From: a virus
IMG/VR virus record: IMGVR_UViG_3300030430_002162
Span: 1 to 29,956 of that record
Length of the DNA: 29,956 nt
Strand: one strand, 5' to 3'
Positions within the stretch are counted from its first letter, which is position 1; every line of letters starts with the position of its first letter. Both the position numbers and the translations under genes were made by a program. The notes beneath the pieces are model-generated. The model saw only the letters and a program-made list of their open reading frames with translations. It did not search any database and was not told the origin of the DNA. Positions 6,900 to 14,873 of this stretch are shown here, in pieces.

Positions 6900-7968
6900 C
6901 ACAAGAGTGCTCCCAGTAAGTTCGGTAAAATATGGTTTAAAAGCTGAAACTAGCTTTGGAGTAGGATTAGATTCAAGTGGTAATGATGGTACTGCATACT
7001 TAACTCAACCAGTAGTGCAGGCACAGAAACCAACATTTAATATTTCTAGGGAGTCGAGATTACTAAGTGGAAGAGGTAGTGTAAAAAACGCTGCAGATAC
7101 GATAGTAAACCTTAGAGGTGGAACGGTAACTGCGCCTTTTGAAATGGTAGCGACACCTAGAACGTTAGCACAACATGCACTTTTAGTTGGGCAAGAAAAC
7201 ACAACATCAGGTTCTACTTTACATTCAATGAAAATAGATGGGTCGAGTAATTTAAACTCTATGGGTGGAACTGTATCGAGTGGTATGCCTCACAGTGTTA
7301 ATCTTGCTTACTATCCAGCTGCAGGCGAAGGTATTAAAGTTACAGGCGTAGTAGTATCAGATATGACAATAACTGGCGATGTAGGTGCAAATAATGGGCT
7401 TCTAAGCATCAGTGGTAATTACTTTAGTGGCTTTAGCAATCCAGTTGCTACAGGAACAGCATTAGAACAGACTTTTGATGGCAGTTTTGTTGATGCCCAG
7501 ACCACATATTTTAATGTCATGGACTTTGACACTAGAACCTTAGATGTAGAAGGAAATGCAACACAAACATTTATTATGAAATCATTTACTTTTAACATTT
7601 CAAATGGTGTTAATAGAGTTGGTTTCAATGCTAATGGTGATGCTGAAGTGTATGTATTTCCTGAATATGTTGTAACTGGTAGCCTTGTTATTAAGTATGA
7701 TGATGAGTTTGACTATGGTGCAGATAATAACGTTATTCAGGACTTTCTTGATGGCGATACAATGACTTTAAATCTAATAAATGGTGCTGGTAATGATGCT
7801 GCAGGGGAAATGGAAATAACAGCTGAAATACAATATACAGGTGATCCGGGTCAGGATTTAAGTGAAAATGGTGTATTTCACACATTAGAGTTTGAATGTG
7901 TAAAAAATGGAAGTGATCCAGCATTTAAGTTAGAAACATTTGAAAATAGTGCAATAACAACTTGGTAA
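6892..7968 (+). CDS. Putative major tail (tube) protein
   Basis: 358 residues, beta-rich, Gly/Thr/Ser/Asn-rich, no membrane segment. Preceded by a strong AAGGAGG site, as expected for an abundant protein. It follows the tail terminator and precedes the frameshifted chaperone pair and the tape measure gene, the position held by tail tube proteins in siphoviruses. Motifs such as NISRESRLLSGRGS and the long strands (MTITGDVGANNGLLSISGNYF; GSLVIKYDDEFD) fit a tube subunit with an inserted domain; it is longer than the commonest tube proteins (150-250 aa), so a surface Ig-like extension is likely. No sheath-like gene is present. Confidence 0.65.
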   Translation: MADTRVLPVSSVKYGLKAETSFGVGLDSSGNDGTAYLTQPVVQAQKPTFNISRESRLLSGRGSVKNAADTIVNLRGGTVTAPFEMVATPRTLAQHALLVGQENTTSGSTLHSMKIDGSSNLNSMGGTVSSGMPHSVNLAYYPAAGEGIKVTGVVVSDMTITGDVGANNGLLSISGNYFSGFSNPVATGTALEQTFDGSFVDAQTTYFNVMDFDTRTLDVEGNATQTFIMKSFTFNISNGVNRVGFNANGDAEVYVFPEYVVTGSLVIKYDDEFDYGADNNVIQDFLDGDTMTLNLINGAGNDAAGEMEITAEIQYTGDPGQDLSENGVFHTLEFECVKNGSDPAFKLETFENSAITTW

Positions 7969-7987
7969 TAAAATAGGGAGGAATATT

Positions 7988-8278
7988 ATGATAGTTGAAA
8001 CAAAGCATGGTGAGTTTGAGGTAAATGACATTACTAGAAAACAAAGACGTGATCATTATAAAAAGGTAAAATTAGTTTTTAGCTTACAAGATGATGATCC
8101 AAAAAAACCTGAACTAATGCATGATCTTGCAGATGAATTTACCTTATTGGCTTTTAAAGACGAAAAAGAAGCAGAAAAAAAGTTAAAAGGATTAGATGCT
8201 ATGCAAGAGGATGAAGTTTTAGCTAAAATAATAGTAGCGTATATGGGTCTTGATACGGGAAACTCTACTGGCGATTGA
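7988..8278 (+). CDS. Tail assembly chaperone, short form (gpG-like)
   Basis: 96 residues read in the zero frame from ATG 7988, behind AGGGAGG. The acidic, helical sequence (DDDPKKPELMHDLADEFTLLAFKDEKEAEKKL) is typical of chaperones that coat the tape measure protein during tail assembly. Near its end lies an in-phase slippery heptamer GGGAAAC (8257-8263), and the zero frame ends 13 bases later at TGA 8276-8278. A -1 slip would extend the protein into the frame ending at 8664. This is the organisation of lambda G and G-T. The normal product is expected to be the abundant short chaperone. Confidence 0.75.
   Translation: MIVETKHGEFEVNDITRKQRRDHYKKVKLVFSLQDDDPKKPELMHDLADEFTLLAFKDEKEAEKKLKGLDAMQEDEVLAKIIVAYMGLDTGNSTGD
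8257..8263 (+). promoter_or_regulatory. Slippery site GGGAAAC for -1 frameshift
   Basis: The zero frame reads ACG GGA AAC here, so the heptamer is G GGA AAC, exactly X XXY YYZ in phase, one base different from lambda's GGGAAAG. After a -1 slip both tRNAs re-pair on GGG AAA and the frame continues CTC TAC TGG CGA TTG into the 8664 frame. The zero-frame stop follows within 15 bases, as in other G/G-T pairs. No strong downstream stem is evident by eye. Confidence 0.8.
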
Positions 8279-8664
8279 GATGTGCAGTCTGGTTTACACA
8301 ATTAGGTTTTCCAGACAATTTTTTAGATTACCCTTACACAGCTCGGTCGCCTGTTACCAACACAAAGATTGTTTTTGAAAATGAAAAAATGGTTGAAGTT
8401 GAAATAAGTAAAGTGTTAAATCAAAAAGGTGTAGAAAAGTTTGGCATAGGTCAGACTTTATATTATGAAATGCCTTTTTTTTGTAATCCAAAACAACATA
8501 TAAAAAAGTGGGTTTGGGATATATTAGAAGATTATAAACTTGCCACAACTTACAATGTGCCTTTAGGTAAAGACTTTGATTCTATTTCTGCTTTTAAACT
8601 TGATTGTTTTGGGGTAATCGAACAAGAAATTTATAACATAAATAAGCATAAATCTGATGGCTAA
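8263..8664 (+). CDS. Tail assembly chaperone T part (made by -1 frameshift)
   Basis: This frame has no credible start of its own: the first initiator-like codon, TTG 8275, has no ribosome site, and ATG 8280 is in another frame. Read as a -1 extension after the slippery site, it gives a fusion of 92 zero-frame residues plus 133 T residues (225 in all). The T part (LYWRLRCAVWFTQLGFPDNFLDYPYT ..., then ALYYEMPFF-like YYEMPFFCNPKQHIKKWVWDI) is a Trp/Tyr/Phe-rich domain of the size expected for the part that recruits the tail tube subunit. It overlaps the tape measure start by 8 bases. The frameshift is inferred from sequence; the ratio of products is unknown. Confidence 0.7.
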   Translation, partial: LYWRLRCAVWFTQLGFPDNFLDYPYTARSPVTNTKIVFENEKMVEVEISKVLNQKGVEKFGIGQTLYYEMPFFCNPKQHIKKWVWDILEDYKLATTYNVPLGKDFDSISAFKLDCFGVIEQEIYNINKHKSDG

Positions 8665-10840
8665 AAATTTAATATTAAAAGTTGGCATAAAAGGTGCTAA
8701 GAAAACTACAGGGGCATTAAAAAATGTTAGTTCTGCTGTTAGTAATATTGGAGTAAAAGCTGGTATTGCGACTGCTGGTTTTGGTGCTTTGTCTACAAAA
8801 TTAGCAGGGGATTTTCAAAAAAGTCTTTTAGAAGTATCGACATTATTAGGAAATACCACTTCAAGAGATTTAGACAGAATGTCTAGAGAATTACGATCTG
8901 TTGCAATTAGCTCTGGTGTAGCTCTAGATTCATTAAGCAAAGCAAAATATGACATTGTTTCTGCTGGTTTTAGTAGCGTGGCAGATAGCGCAGAAGTTTT
9001 AGAGGTTTCTAGCAGATTAGCAGTTGGTGGTGTTACAAGTGTAGCTGAAGCTGCAGACCTTCTTACAACCTCATTAAATGCTTTAGGTCTAAGTGCTGAT
9101 GATACAAATAAAGTAGCAGATCAATTATTTACAACTGTAAGGCTTGGTAAAACTACTATGACGGAACTTAGTGCTAGTTTAGGTCAAGTGTTACCATTTG
9201 CAAGATCGGCAGGGTTAGGGCTAGATGGCGTAGGTGCTGCAATGGCTACTCTTACTGCTTCAGGTATTAATACAGCACAAGCAACAACATCATTAAGGGC
9301 AACATTAGTATCATTACAATCTCCAGCAGAAACTTCTAAAAAAGCAATGGCTGAAGCTGGTATAGAGATTAAAAGATTTGATGATGGCACATTAGATTTA
9401 GTTTCTACTATAAAACAATTCCAAGGCATTGATCCTGACACATTAAAAAAGATTATTCCAAGAGTTGAAGCTATTTTAGGTATTCAGACTATGGCTCAAA
9501 ACTTTACAACATTAACATCTAATGTCGAAGAGTTTGCAAGTAAATCAGAAGGAGCGACAGAACAAGCTTTTGAAAAAATGTCTAGTGGTTTTAATCAGCA
9601 AATGTCAATGCTTAAAAATTCAATTCAAGCTATAATGATTGAAATTGGTAATGTTATTATTGAGATAATACAGCCAAAAATTGAAGAGGTAAATAAAGAA
9701 TTTGCAAAGCTTGGTGAAATAGGTTTTAATAATTTAGGCAGTGCAGTAAAAAATAGTTTACCTGCTATAATGGATGCTTTTGAGGAAACTATAAAAATTG
9801 CATTTAGATCTATAGAGGGCAGGGCTGAACTATTTGGTTTAACTATTAAAGAACATATTGCTGATGCAATGCCATTTATTTCAGGCGATTTTGATAAGAT
9901 AGCAAAAAAACAAGCAGAGTTATCTACTCAGGCAGATAAAGATGCAAAAAAGATAGCTAGTCTTTTTAAAAATATGTATGCTCAAATTTTAACTGATGCT
10001 CAAAAGAGAGCAAAAGATGAAAATGATATTTCAGAAGAAGCTAATAAAAATTTTCAAAAAAGCGTAAACACAAGAAATGAGTTAAGTGAAGGTGAATTAA
10101 ACTTTAGAAAAGAATTAAATGAACAATTCAAATTATTGCCAGTTGAATTAAAAGAAGCAGAAGCATTAACTGAAGCTGAAAGATTAAGTGCTTTTGAAGA
10201 ATTTGTTAATTTAAGAAATGAATTATCTTTAAATGATGCGGATAAACAAAGGTTAATTTTAGTTGATCAGTTAGAAAGGTTTAAACAAGCAGGAATAGAA
10301 AGGGCAGATATAGAAAAGTTAGCAAGTGATAGCATTAAAAAAATAAGGGCTGATGAAATAAGCTTTAGAGCAAATGCAACTTCACAGTTAATAGGTGGCT
10401 TACAACAATTAAACACAGCCTCAAAAGGAAGTGCTTTAGTTTCTAAAAGGCTTGCTCAAGTACAAGCACTTATCGATACATTTGCTGGAGCAAATAAAGC
10501 GTTAGCATCTGCACCTCCACCTTTTAATTTTGCCTTAGCTGCAGCTGTTACTGCAACAGGTTTAGCTAATGTCACTAAGATTGAATCACAAAGTTTTGCA
10601 CAAGGTGGAATTGTTCAGGGCGTAAATAGGGGTCAGGGTGATACAGTTCCTGCCATGCTTACTCCGGGAGAGGTAATTTTAAATCAAGCTCAACAGGAAA
10701 ATCTTGCTGGTGGTATGGGTGGTGTTACAGTAAACATTCAAGGTGATTTTTTAGGTAGTGAAGAACAAGCAGACAAATTAGCAAATATAATTGAAGATAG
10801 AGCAAGGTTGGGATTTAATAGGATTTCTACCAATGCTTAG
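8657..10840 (+). CDS. Tail tape measure protein
   Basis: 727 residues. Residues ~1-60 are Ala/Gly-rich and amphipathic; ~60-330 carry the PhageMin_Tail/TP901-type core (FQKSLLEVSTLLGN, ISSGVALDSLSKAKYDIVSAGF, ADLLTTSLNALGL, TELSASLGQVLPFA, LRATLVSLQSP). A long helical, charged middle (about 410-580) follows, then a hydrophobic stretch (APPPFNFALAAAVTATGLANVTKI) and the usual C-terminal QSFAQGGIVQG ... PAMLTPGEVILN. This sets tail length and is ejected ahead of the DNA; by the usual ~0.15 nm per residue the tail would be near 110 nm. Position after the chaperones is standard. The family call is firm. Confidence 0.93.
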   Translation: MAKNLILKVGIKGAKKTTGALKNVSSAVSNIGVKAGIATAGFGALSTKLAGDFQKSLLEVSTLLGNTTSRDLDRMSRELRSVAISSGVALDSLSKAKYDIVSAGFSSVADSAEVLEVSSRLAVGGVTSVAEAADLLTTSLNALGLSADDTNKVADQLFTTVRLGKTTMTELSASLGQVLPFARSAGLGLDGVGAAMATLTASGINTAQATTSLRATLVSLQSPAETSKKAMAEAGIEIKRFDDGTLDLVSTIKQFQGIDPDTLKKIIPRVEAILGIQTMAQNFTTLTSNVEEFASKSEGATEQAFEKMSSGFNQQMSMLKNSIQAIMIEIGNVIIEIIQPKIEEVNKEFAKLGEIGFNNLGSAVKNSLPAIMDAFEETIKIAFRSIEGRAELFGLTIKEHIADAMPFISGDFDKIAKKQAELSTQADKDAKKIASLFKNMYAQILTDAQKRAKDENDISEEANKNFQKSVNTRNELSEGELNFRKELNEQFKLLPVELKEAEALTEAERLSAFEEFVNLRNELSLNDADKQRLILVDQLERFKQAGIERADIEKLASDSIKKIRADEISFRANATSQLIGGLQQLNTASKGSALVSKRLAQVQALIDTFAGANKALASAPPPFNFALAAAVTATGLANVTKIESQSFAQGGIVQGVNRGQGDTVPAMLTPGEVILNQAQQENLAGGMGGVTVNIQGDFLGSEEQADKLANIIEDRARLGFNRISTNA

Positions 10841-12989
10841 CTTTCCAACTTCCCTAACTAATGAAATAGCTAGGGACTCAAGTGATTTAAAATATTTAGT
10901 AAAATTAGAAAGAAGATTAATAGTTTCACCATATACCACTTCATTTATTTATTTTAGTAATGATGACTGTACTGTTTATGATGATGATGAAGGTGAAGAT
11001 GTCACTGTATTTGGTTCACTACAATCTGATATAAAAATATCTGAAAGAATTGATATTAAAACTCATGTTTCATCTGTTGGTGGTTTTTCAATTAAATTAA
11101 TTGATTTGGGTCATGCAAATGTTTCAGACATATTTGCAACCCATGATATTTTTAATAGACCAGTTGAAATATTTTTACTAGATAAAACAAACGATACAAG
11201 CAATGGCAGTTTATTATATAAAGGTATTTGTGGAGTGCCTACCTATACACAAAATGCAATTACTTTACCAATAGAAAATAGCACATCTAATGTTAATTTA
11301 GAATTAGGACAGGACAAAATTTCTGAAGCTGATAAGGTAGTTGCTGACCCTCCAAGTGAATCTTTAGGAAAATCAAAGCCTATTATTTATGGCGACCATG
11401 TTACAAACATTAATAATACTACAGTTGCTAATGCAAATTTTAGTAAAAAAACTAACTTAGTCCCTTGTATTGATATGGGTGAGCATAGATCTGGAAATGA
11501 TAGTTTTAGTAACTGGTATATTGCAGGACATGAATGCAAATCTATAGATGAAATGTGGGTAGATGATACAGATGTAGGAGATCTTGCACAAATAAAAACT
11601 TTTACAACAGTAACGAATGACTCAACTAAATGTGTTATTCAGCATAAATCATTAGAAAGTAGATATTTATACATTTATCCTTCTGGAGTTTTTATAAATA
11701 ACCAAGTTAATGGCGCAACAGTTACAAACGCTAATAATGTTTTAGACTTTGATTTAACAACTTTTGCTAGTTTATCTGCTCAAGATGTTGAAACTATTGG
11801 TCAGGTAAAAAAAGCAGAATTAGATATTCAATTTTTCAGAGACCCTTTTAAGTTTCTTGAAGGCAATTTTACTAATTCTAGCATCACTGCAATAAAATTT
11901 TATGTGAGATTAAACTATTCTCACCAAGGGTCAAGTGGTAATGAAGAAGTAAAGATAATGGACATTGATAGTTTTTTTGGCACTAACATAGATATAAGAG
12001 GGTTTACTAATGACACAATTTTTAATGAAGTAACCCCATCCAGTACATCTATTCCTTTTCCTACTGTAAGATTTAGAGTGCAAAGTGCTTATGAAGTAGA
12101 TATTTTTCCTACGAGAATTTTAAAAATTTATGGATGTTATTTAAGAGTTGAATATACTCCTTTAAGTAGGCACAATGCTTTTTTTGGTGGAACTGGTAGA
12201 AAAGACGATGGCTCTGGTACTATTACAGGATCAGCAAATTCTTTAATAGAAAATCCTAGCCATGTTGCAGAAGATATAGCAAGAAATTATATGAGCTTAT
12301 CAACTAACAGTATAGATACATCATCTTTTGATAGTGTAAATACAGAGCTTAGTTCTAATTATAAATTATCTTTTTTTGTAGATAGTCCAATTAATTCAAA
12401 AAAATTATTAGAAAAAATAGGTTTTCAGGGTAAAAGTTTTTTTAGATTTGATAGCCAAAATAAAATAAGTGCTGATACTTTTTTTGCATCTCCTAGTGCA
12501 GATATTGACTCTATTACATTAGATGAAATAATTAATATAAGTTTTTCTAAAATAAGTCTAAAAGATTTAGTAAATAAATTATTTTTAAATTATTTCTTTG
12601 ACTCTAATGAAAATGTAAAACAATTAATTAGGTCTTATGATACAGCAGATACTGGTAGTCAAGCCAGATATAATGTAGTAAATGAAAAAGTAATTGATGC
12701 AGACTTTATTAAAACAGATACAACTGCTGGATTATTAGCAGATCATTGGGTAAAAGATTCATCAGATTCATTTTGGTCATTGCCTAGAAATATTATAGAT
12801 GTTGAATTTATTACAAGTAGAAAAAACTTTTTAGCTTTAGAAGTTTCAGATGTTTTACAGTTTGATCATAATTCATTGGATAGCTACAAAAAAATATATG
12901 GGTCTAGTTTTAATGGCAAAAAATTTAAAATCACAGATATTACAAAAAATTTAAAAAGTGTTAAAGTAAAAGCAATAGAGGTTCCATAA
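10833..12989 (+). CDS. Large tail tip/hub protein
   Basis: The start is ATG 10833, overlapping the tape measure stop by 8 bases; a TTG at 10791 would add residues from inside the upstream gene and is rejected. 718 residues, beta-rich and Asp/Ser/Asn-rich, with no membrane segment. The N-terminal part (SLTNEIARDSSDLKYLVKLERRL...) is followed by strand-rich regions, KPIIYGDHVTNIN near residue ~188, and a C-terminal half with features of hub proteins (KLLEKIGFQGKSFFRFDSQNKISADTFF, DVEFITSRKNFLALEVSDVLQFDH). Position right after the tape measure gene is that of distal tail and baseplate hub proteins. I cannot assign it to a named family. Confidence 0.6.
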   Translation: MLSFPTSLTNEIARDSSDLKYLVKLERRLIVSPYTTSFIYFSNDDCTVYDDDEGEDVTVFGSLQSDIKISERIDIKTHVSSVGGFSIKLIDLGHANVSDIFATHDIFNRPVEIFLLDKTNDTSNGSLLYKGICGVPTYTQNAITLPIENSTSNVNLELGQDKISEADKVVADPPSESLGKSKPIIYGDHVTNINNTTVANANFSKKTNLVPCIDMGEHRSGNDSFSNWYIAGHECKSIDEMWVDDTDVGDLAQIKTFTTVTNDSTKCVIQHKSLESRYLYIYPSGVFINNQVNGATVTNANNVLDFDLTTFASLSAQDVETIGQVKKAELDIQFFRDPFKFLEGNFTNSSITAIKFYVRLNYSHQGSSGNEEVKIMDIDSFFGTNIDIRGFTNDTIFNEVTPSSTSIPFPTVRFRVQSAYEVDIFPTRILKIYGCYLRVEYTPLSRHNAFFGGTGRKDDGSGTITGSANSLIENPSHVAEDIARNYMSLSTNSIDTSSFDSVNTELSSNYKLSFFVDSPINSKKLLEKIGFQGKSFFRFDSQNKISADTFFASPSADIDSITLDEIINISFSKISLKDLVNKLFLNYFFDSNENVKQLIRSYDTADTGSQARYNVVNEKVIDADFIKTDTTAGLLADHWVKDSSDSFWSLPRNIIDVEFITSRKNFLALEVSDVLQFDHNSLDSYKKIYGSSFNGKKFKITDITKNLKSVKVKAIEVP

Positions 12990-13771
12990 TGGCAAAAGCA
13001 TTTTATTATGATTCTGTAGGGTTATTAGAATCAACTACAACTGATGGAAGTGTTGTAGATTCAGACTCAGATAACTTATTTGAATTTTCAGCAAGTTCAA
13101 CCCTTATAAATGAGCATTTTATTATTGATCAAAACATTACAAATGCTGTTACTGGTTGGGCAAAGCATGAAGGTATCTCATTTAATTTAGGTAGCAGTAA
13201 GCCAGTAGATTTTTTAGCTCTTTTTTTTAATGTTGATGAAGGTGACAATTTAGTTTTTGAACATGATACTGCTGCGACAGGAGAATCTACTGCACGAGTT
13301 TTGACAGTTACAGAAACTATTACAGCTAATAATTGGTTAATTAAAGAATTTTCAGAGGTTTCAAAACAATACTGGAGGATTTTTGCTGTATCTACTGGTG
13401 GTCTTGTTGGTTTTACTGAAGTTTTATTTGGAAAAAAATTACAATTTGAAATTAATCCTGATCTGGGTATAAGTGAATCTGAAAAGTTTGGTACAGACCT
13501 TACAGAAAGTTTAGGAGGTGTGCAATTCGCTCTTAAAAGACACCAACCTATAAAAACTATTACCTTAACATTTTCAAGCATTTCTAACACCTTTAAAACA
13601 AGTTTACAATCAATGCAGGATGAAGTGCAAAATTTTAAGAAATTTATATTCAGCGAAGATGGCACAACTGGACCATTGCATTATGTAAGGTTAGGCAAAC
13701 CAATAGACTTTAAAGAGGTGTCAGTAAATAGGTTTTCTTGTACTATAAGTTTGGTTGAGCAACTTTCATGA
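12989..13771 (+). CDS. Putative minor tail/distal tail protein
   Basis: 260 residues, starting in TAATG with the hub gene. The first ~150 residues look like a beta-sandwich (FYYDSVGLLESTTT, LGSSKPVDFLALFFN, WRIFAVSTGG, GFTEVLFGKKL), similar in outline to carbohydrate- or galactose-binding folds. The C-terminal part (HQPIKTITLTFSSISNTF ..., FKEVSVNRFSCTISLVEQL) resembles the split-barrel ends of distal tail proteins. It is the last gene of the tail operon; the region after it holds an inverted-repeat structure that may end transcription. The exact role is inferred from position. Confidence 0.55.
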   Translation: MAKAFYYDSVGLLESTTTDGSVVDSDSDNLFEFSASSTLINEHFIIDQNITNAVTGWAKHEGISFNLGSSKPVDFLALFFNVDEGDNLVFEHDTAATGESTARVLTVTETITANNWLIKEFSEVSKQYWRIFAVSTGGLVGFTEVLFGKKLQFEINPDLGISESEKFGTDLTESLGGVQFALKRHQPIKTITLTFSSISNTFKTSLQSMQDEVQNFKKFIFSEDGTTGPLHYVRLGKPIDFKEVSVNRFSCTISLVEQLS

Positions 13772-13925
13772 TTTTATTTCTAAATAATTTTTTGTAAATT
13801 TGTCCCTTGGCTGGGAAGAAGAGGGTGTTTGCTCCAACGTTCATCCTAATATTCACAACTATATACCTTCCCAGCCTCCCACTTTTTGCAAACCCTTTTT
13901 AAACCCTTAAAAAAAATAAATAAAC

Positions 13926-13961
13926 TCTTTGTTTTTTAGATTATACATTATAATTTTGGTT
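13926..13961 (+). promoter_or_regulatory. Early promoter candidate
   Basis: A perfect TATAAT at 13949-13954 with a poor -35 candidate (TCTTTG, 13926-13931, spacing 17). Start of transcription would be near 13961, at the beginning of the repeated leader element TGAATATTAAAA. The following gene block 13993-21512 has no other obvious promoter, so this would drive the early operon. The -35 weakness may mean dependence on a phage or host activator. Confidence 0.5.
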
Positions 13962-13963
13962 TG

Positions 13964-13992
13964 TGAATATTAAAAATAAATTGGAGAATCAA
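13964..13992 (+). repeat. Repeated 5' leader element, copy 1
   Basis: TGAATATTAAAA at 13964-13975 followed by A/T-rich sequence and TGGAG, ending at ATG 13993. The same 12 bases followed by TGGAG occur upstream of 21599, with an identical 29-base distance from the first T to the ATG. An inverted copy of TAATATTCA lies at 13847-13855. It may be an operator or a 5' leader shared by two separately initiated transcripts. Confidence 0.55.
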
Positions 13993-14271
13993 ATGAATAT
14001 CGTAGAAAATATATTAAGCAGGGTTGAGGCTTATAGAAAAACAAACCAAAACCCTTGTAAAAACTACGCAACTAAATTAAATGCTGAAAAAGCAACTAAG
14101 AAAATGGCTGAAATAATGGGTGATCGTTTTGACACCAAGCCAGCAAGGTATATCATTATATATAATGAGGCTTGGGGGAGATGGATAGGCGCAATAGATA
14201 TGAGCGAGTTGTTGTCTAGAAAAAATATTACTGGTGGTTATCCTTTTGCTACTGGTTTTTATAGTTATTAA
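13993..14271 (+). CDS. Hypothetical protein, first early gene, 92 aa
   Basis: The start is ATG 13993 with GGAG 6 bases upstream; the earlier GTG at 13963 lies in the leader and at the putative transcript start. The N-terminal half is helical and basic (ENILSRVEAYRKT; KNYATKLNAEKATKKMAEIMGD). The second half has RYIIIYNEAWGRWIGAIDMSELL, a strand-turn-strand followed by a helix. No known family. Being the first gene after the early promoter it may act on the host or on early expression. Confidence 0.65.
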   Translation: MNIVENILSRVEAYRKTNQNPCKNYATKLNAEKATKKMAEIMGDRFDTKPARYIIIYNEAWGRWIGAIDMSELLSRKNITGGYPFATGFYSY

Positions 14272-14283
14272 AGGAGGTAAGTA

Positions 14284-14550
14284 ATGACTCAAGATAACTT
14301 AATCAAAGAAGTAAAAAACGCTATCACTTGGCTTTGTGAAGTAGCGGCGAATGACAGAACTGATTTAAAGCATGGGTTGGTAGATAGGGCAAAAAGATTA
14401 TCGGATGCTATAGATGAAGATATAGATGAAAGGTTTAAAGACCTTTTATACAGACCCATTAACAAAGATATGGCTAGAGTAATTAAAGCAAGTGCAAAAG
14501 ATGAAATTTGGAAACGCCCAAATGCTTGGCAAAATATAGGAGGTAAGTAA
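14284..14550 (+). CDS. Hypothetical protein, 88 aa
   Basis: Preceded by an ideal AAAGGAGG site within AGGAGGTAAGTAATG, a 15-base string repeated exactly at the next gene. The protein is helical and charged (NAITWLCEVAANDRTDLKHGLVDRAKRLSDAIDEDID), without cysteine pairs or membrane segments. It ends in TAATG with the following gene. No family recognised. Confidence 0.7.
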   Translation: MTQDNLIKEVKNAITWLCEVAANDRTDLKHGLVDRAKRLSDAIDEDIDERFKDLLYRPINKDMARVIKASAKDEIWKRPNAWQNIGGK

Positions 14551-14873
14551 TGGAAAGCTATTTTACTTGCTTACATTGTGATAACAAGTTCACTAAAGAA
14601 GATATGAATGTATTAGAAAACCTTTGCTATGGATGTTTAAAAGATGAAAGGTTTGTAGTAGAGGTTGAATTTGATCATCCAGAATTAGATTGGAATGTAT
14701 TGGTAGATAATGATTTACAATATCTTGCTAAAAGGGTCAAAAACGCACAAAAAGAAGGATTTGATACATTGATAGGGGCTTGTCCTAATCTTAGGGTTTT
14801 AAAGGTAAAAGACAGGCTAGAAGGGTATAAAATACCAGTTAATGAATTTAATTTAATGTTGGAGGAAATATAA
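14550..14873 (+). CDS. Small protein with N-terminal zinc-binding motif, 107 aa
   Basis: Residues 7-29 have C7-x2-C10 and C26-x2-C29, a treble-clef or ribbon-like zinc site. The remainder (VEVEFDHPELDWNVLVDNDLQYLAKRVKNAQKEGFDTLIG, CPNLRVLKVKDRLEG) is mixed alpha/beta and acidic. The strong ribosome site AGGAGGTAAGTAATG is the second copy of the repeat seen at 14272. The stop overlaps the next start (TAATG). It may bind nucleic acid or a host protein; nothing more can be said. Confidence 0.7.
   Translation: MESYFTCLHCDNKFTKEDMNVLENLCYGCLKDERFVVEVEFDHPELDWNVLVDNDLQYLAKRVKNAQKEGFDTLIGACPNLRVLKVKDRLEGYKIPVNEFNLMLEEI

Larger units (their letters stand above)
13772..13992 (+). promoter_or_regulatory. 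Intergenic control region with pseudoknot-like RNA
   Basis: The largest gap between genes, at the change from tail genes to early genes. It holds (a) a perfect 10-bp inverted repeat, GGCTGGGAAG 13809-13818 with CTTCCCAGCC 13867-13876; (b) a second pairing, AGGG-TG-TTTGC 13822-13832 with GCAAACCCT 13888-13896, whose 5' arm is inside the first loop and 3' arm outside it, giving an H-type pseudoknot topology; (c) a 12-bp inverted repeat TAATATTCACAA 13847-13858 / TTGTGAATATTA 13961-13972; (d) a promoter with TATAAT at 13949. The pseudoknot could be a small RNA, a terminator/processing element or an operator. Pairings are read by eye; no folding energy was computed. Confidence 0.6.

Noticed and set aside
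13129-13665. A 178-codon open frame on the minus strand opposite the minor tail protein.
   Set aside because: It lies fully inside a well-supported + strand gene, has no ribosome site, and its composition is that of a reverse shadow in AT-rich sequence. The same applies to all other minus-strand frames.
13809-13880. A tRNA-like element: ends pair over 7-10 bases and the length is near 72 bases, followed by CCCA.
   Set aside because: No anticodon arm of 5 bp with a 7-base loop and no T arm with a TTC-x-A loop could be found, so it is described as an RNA structure instead.
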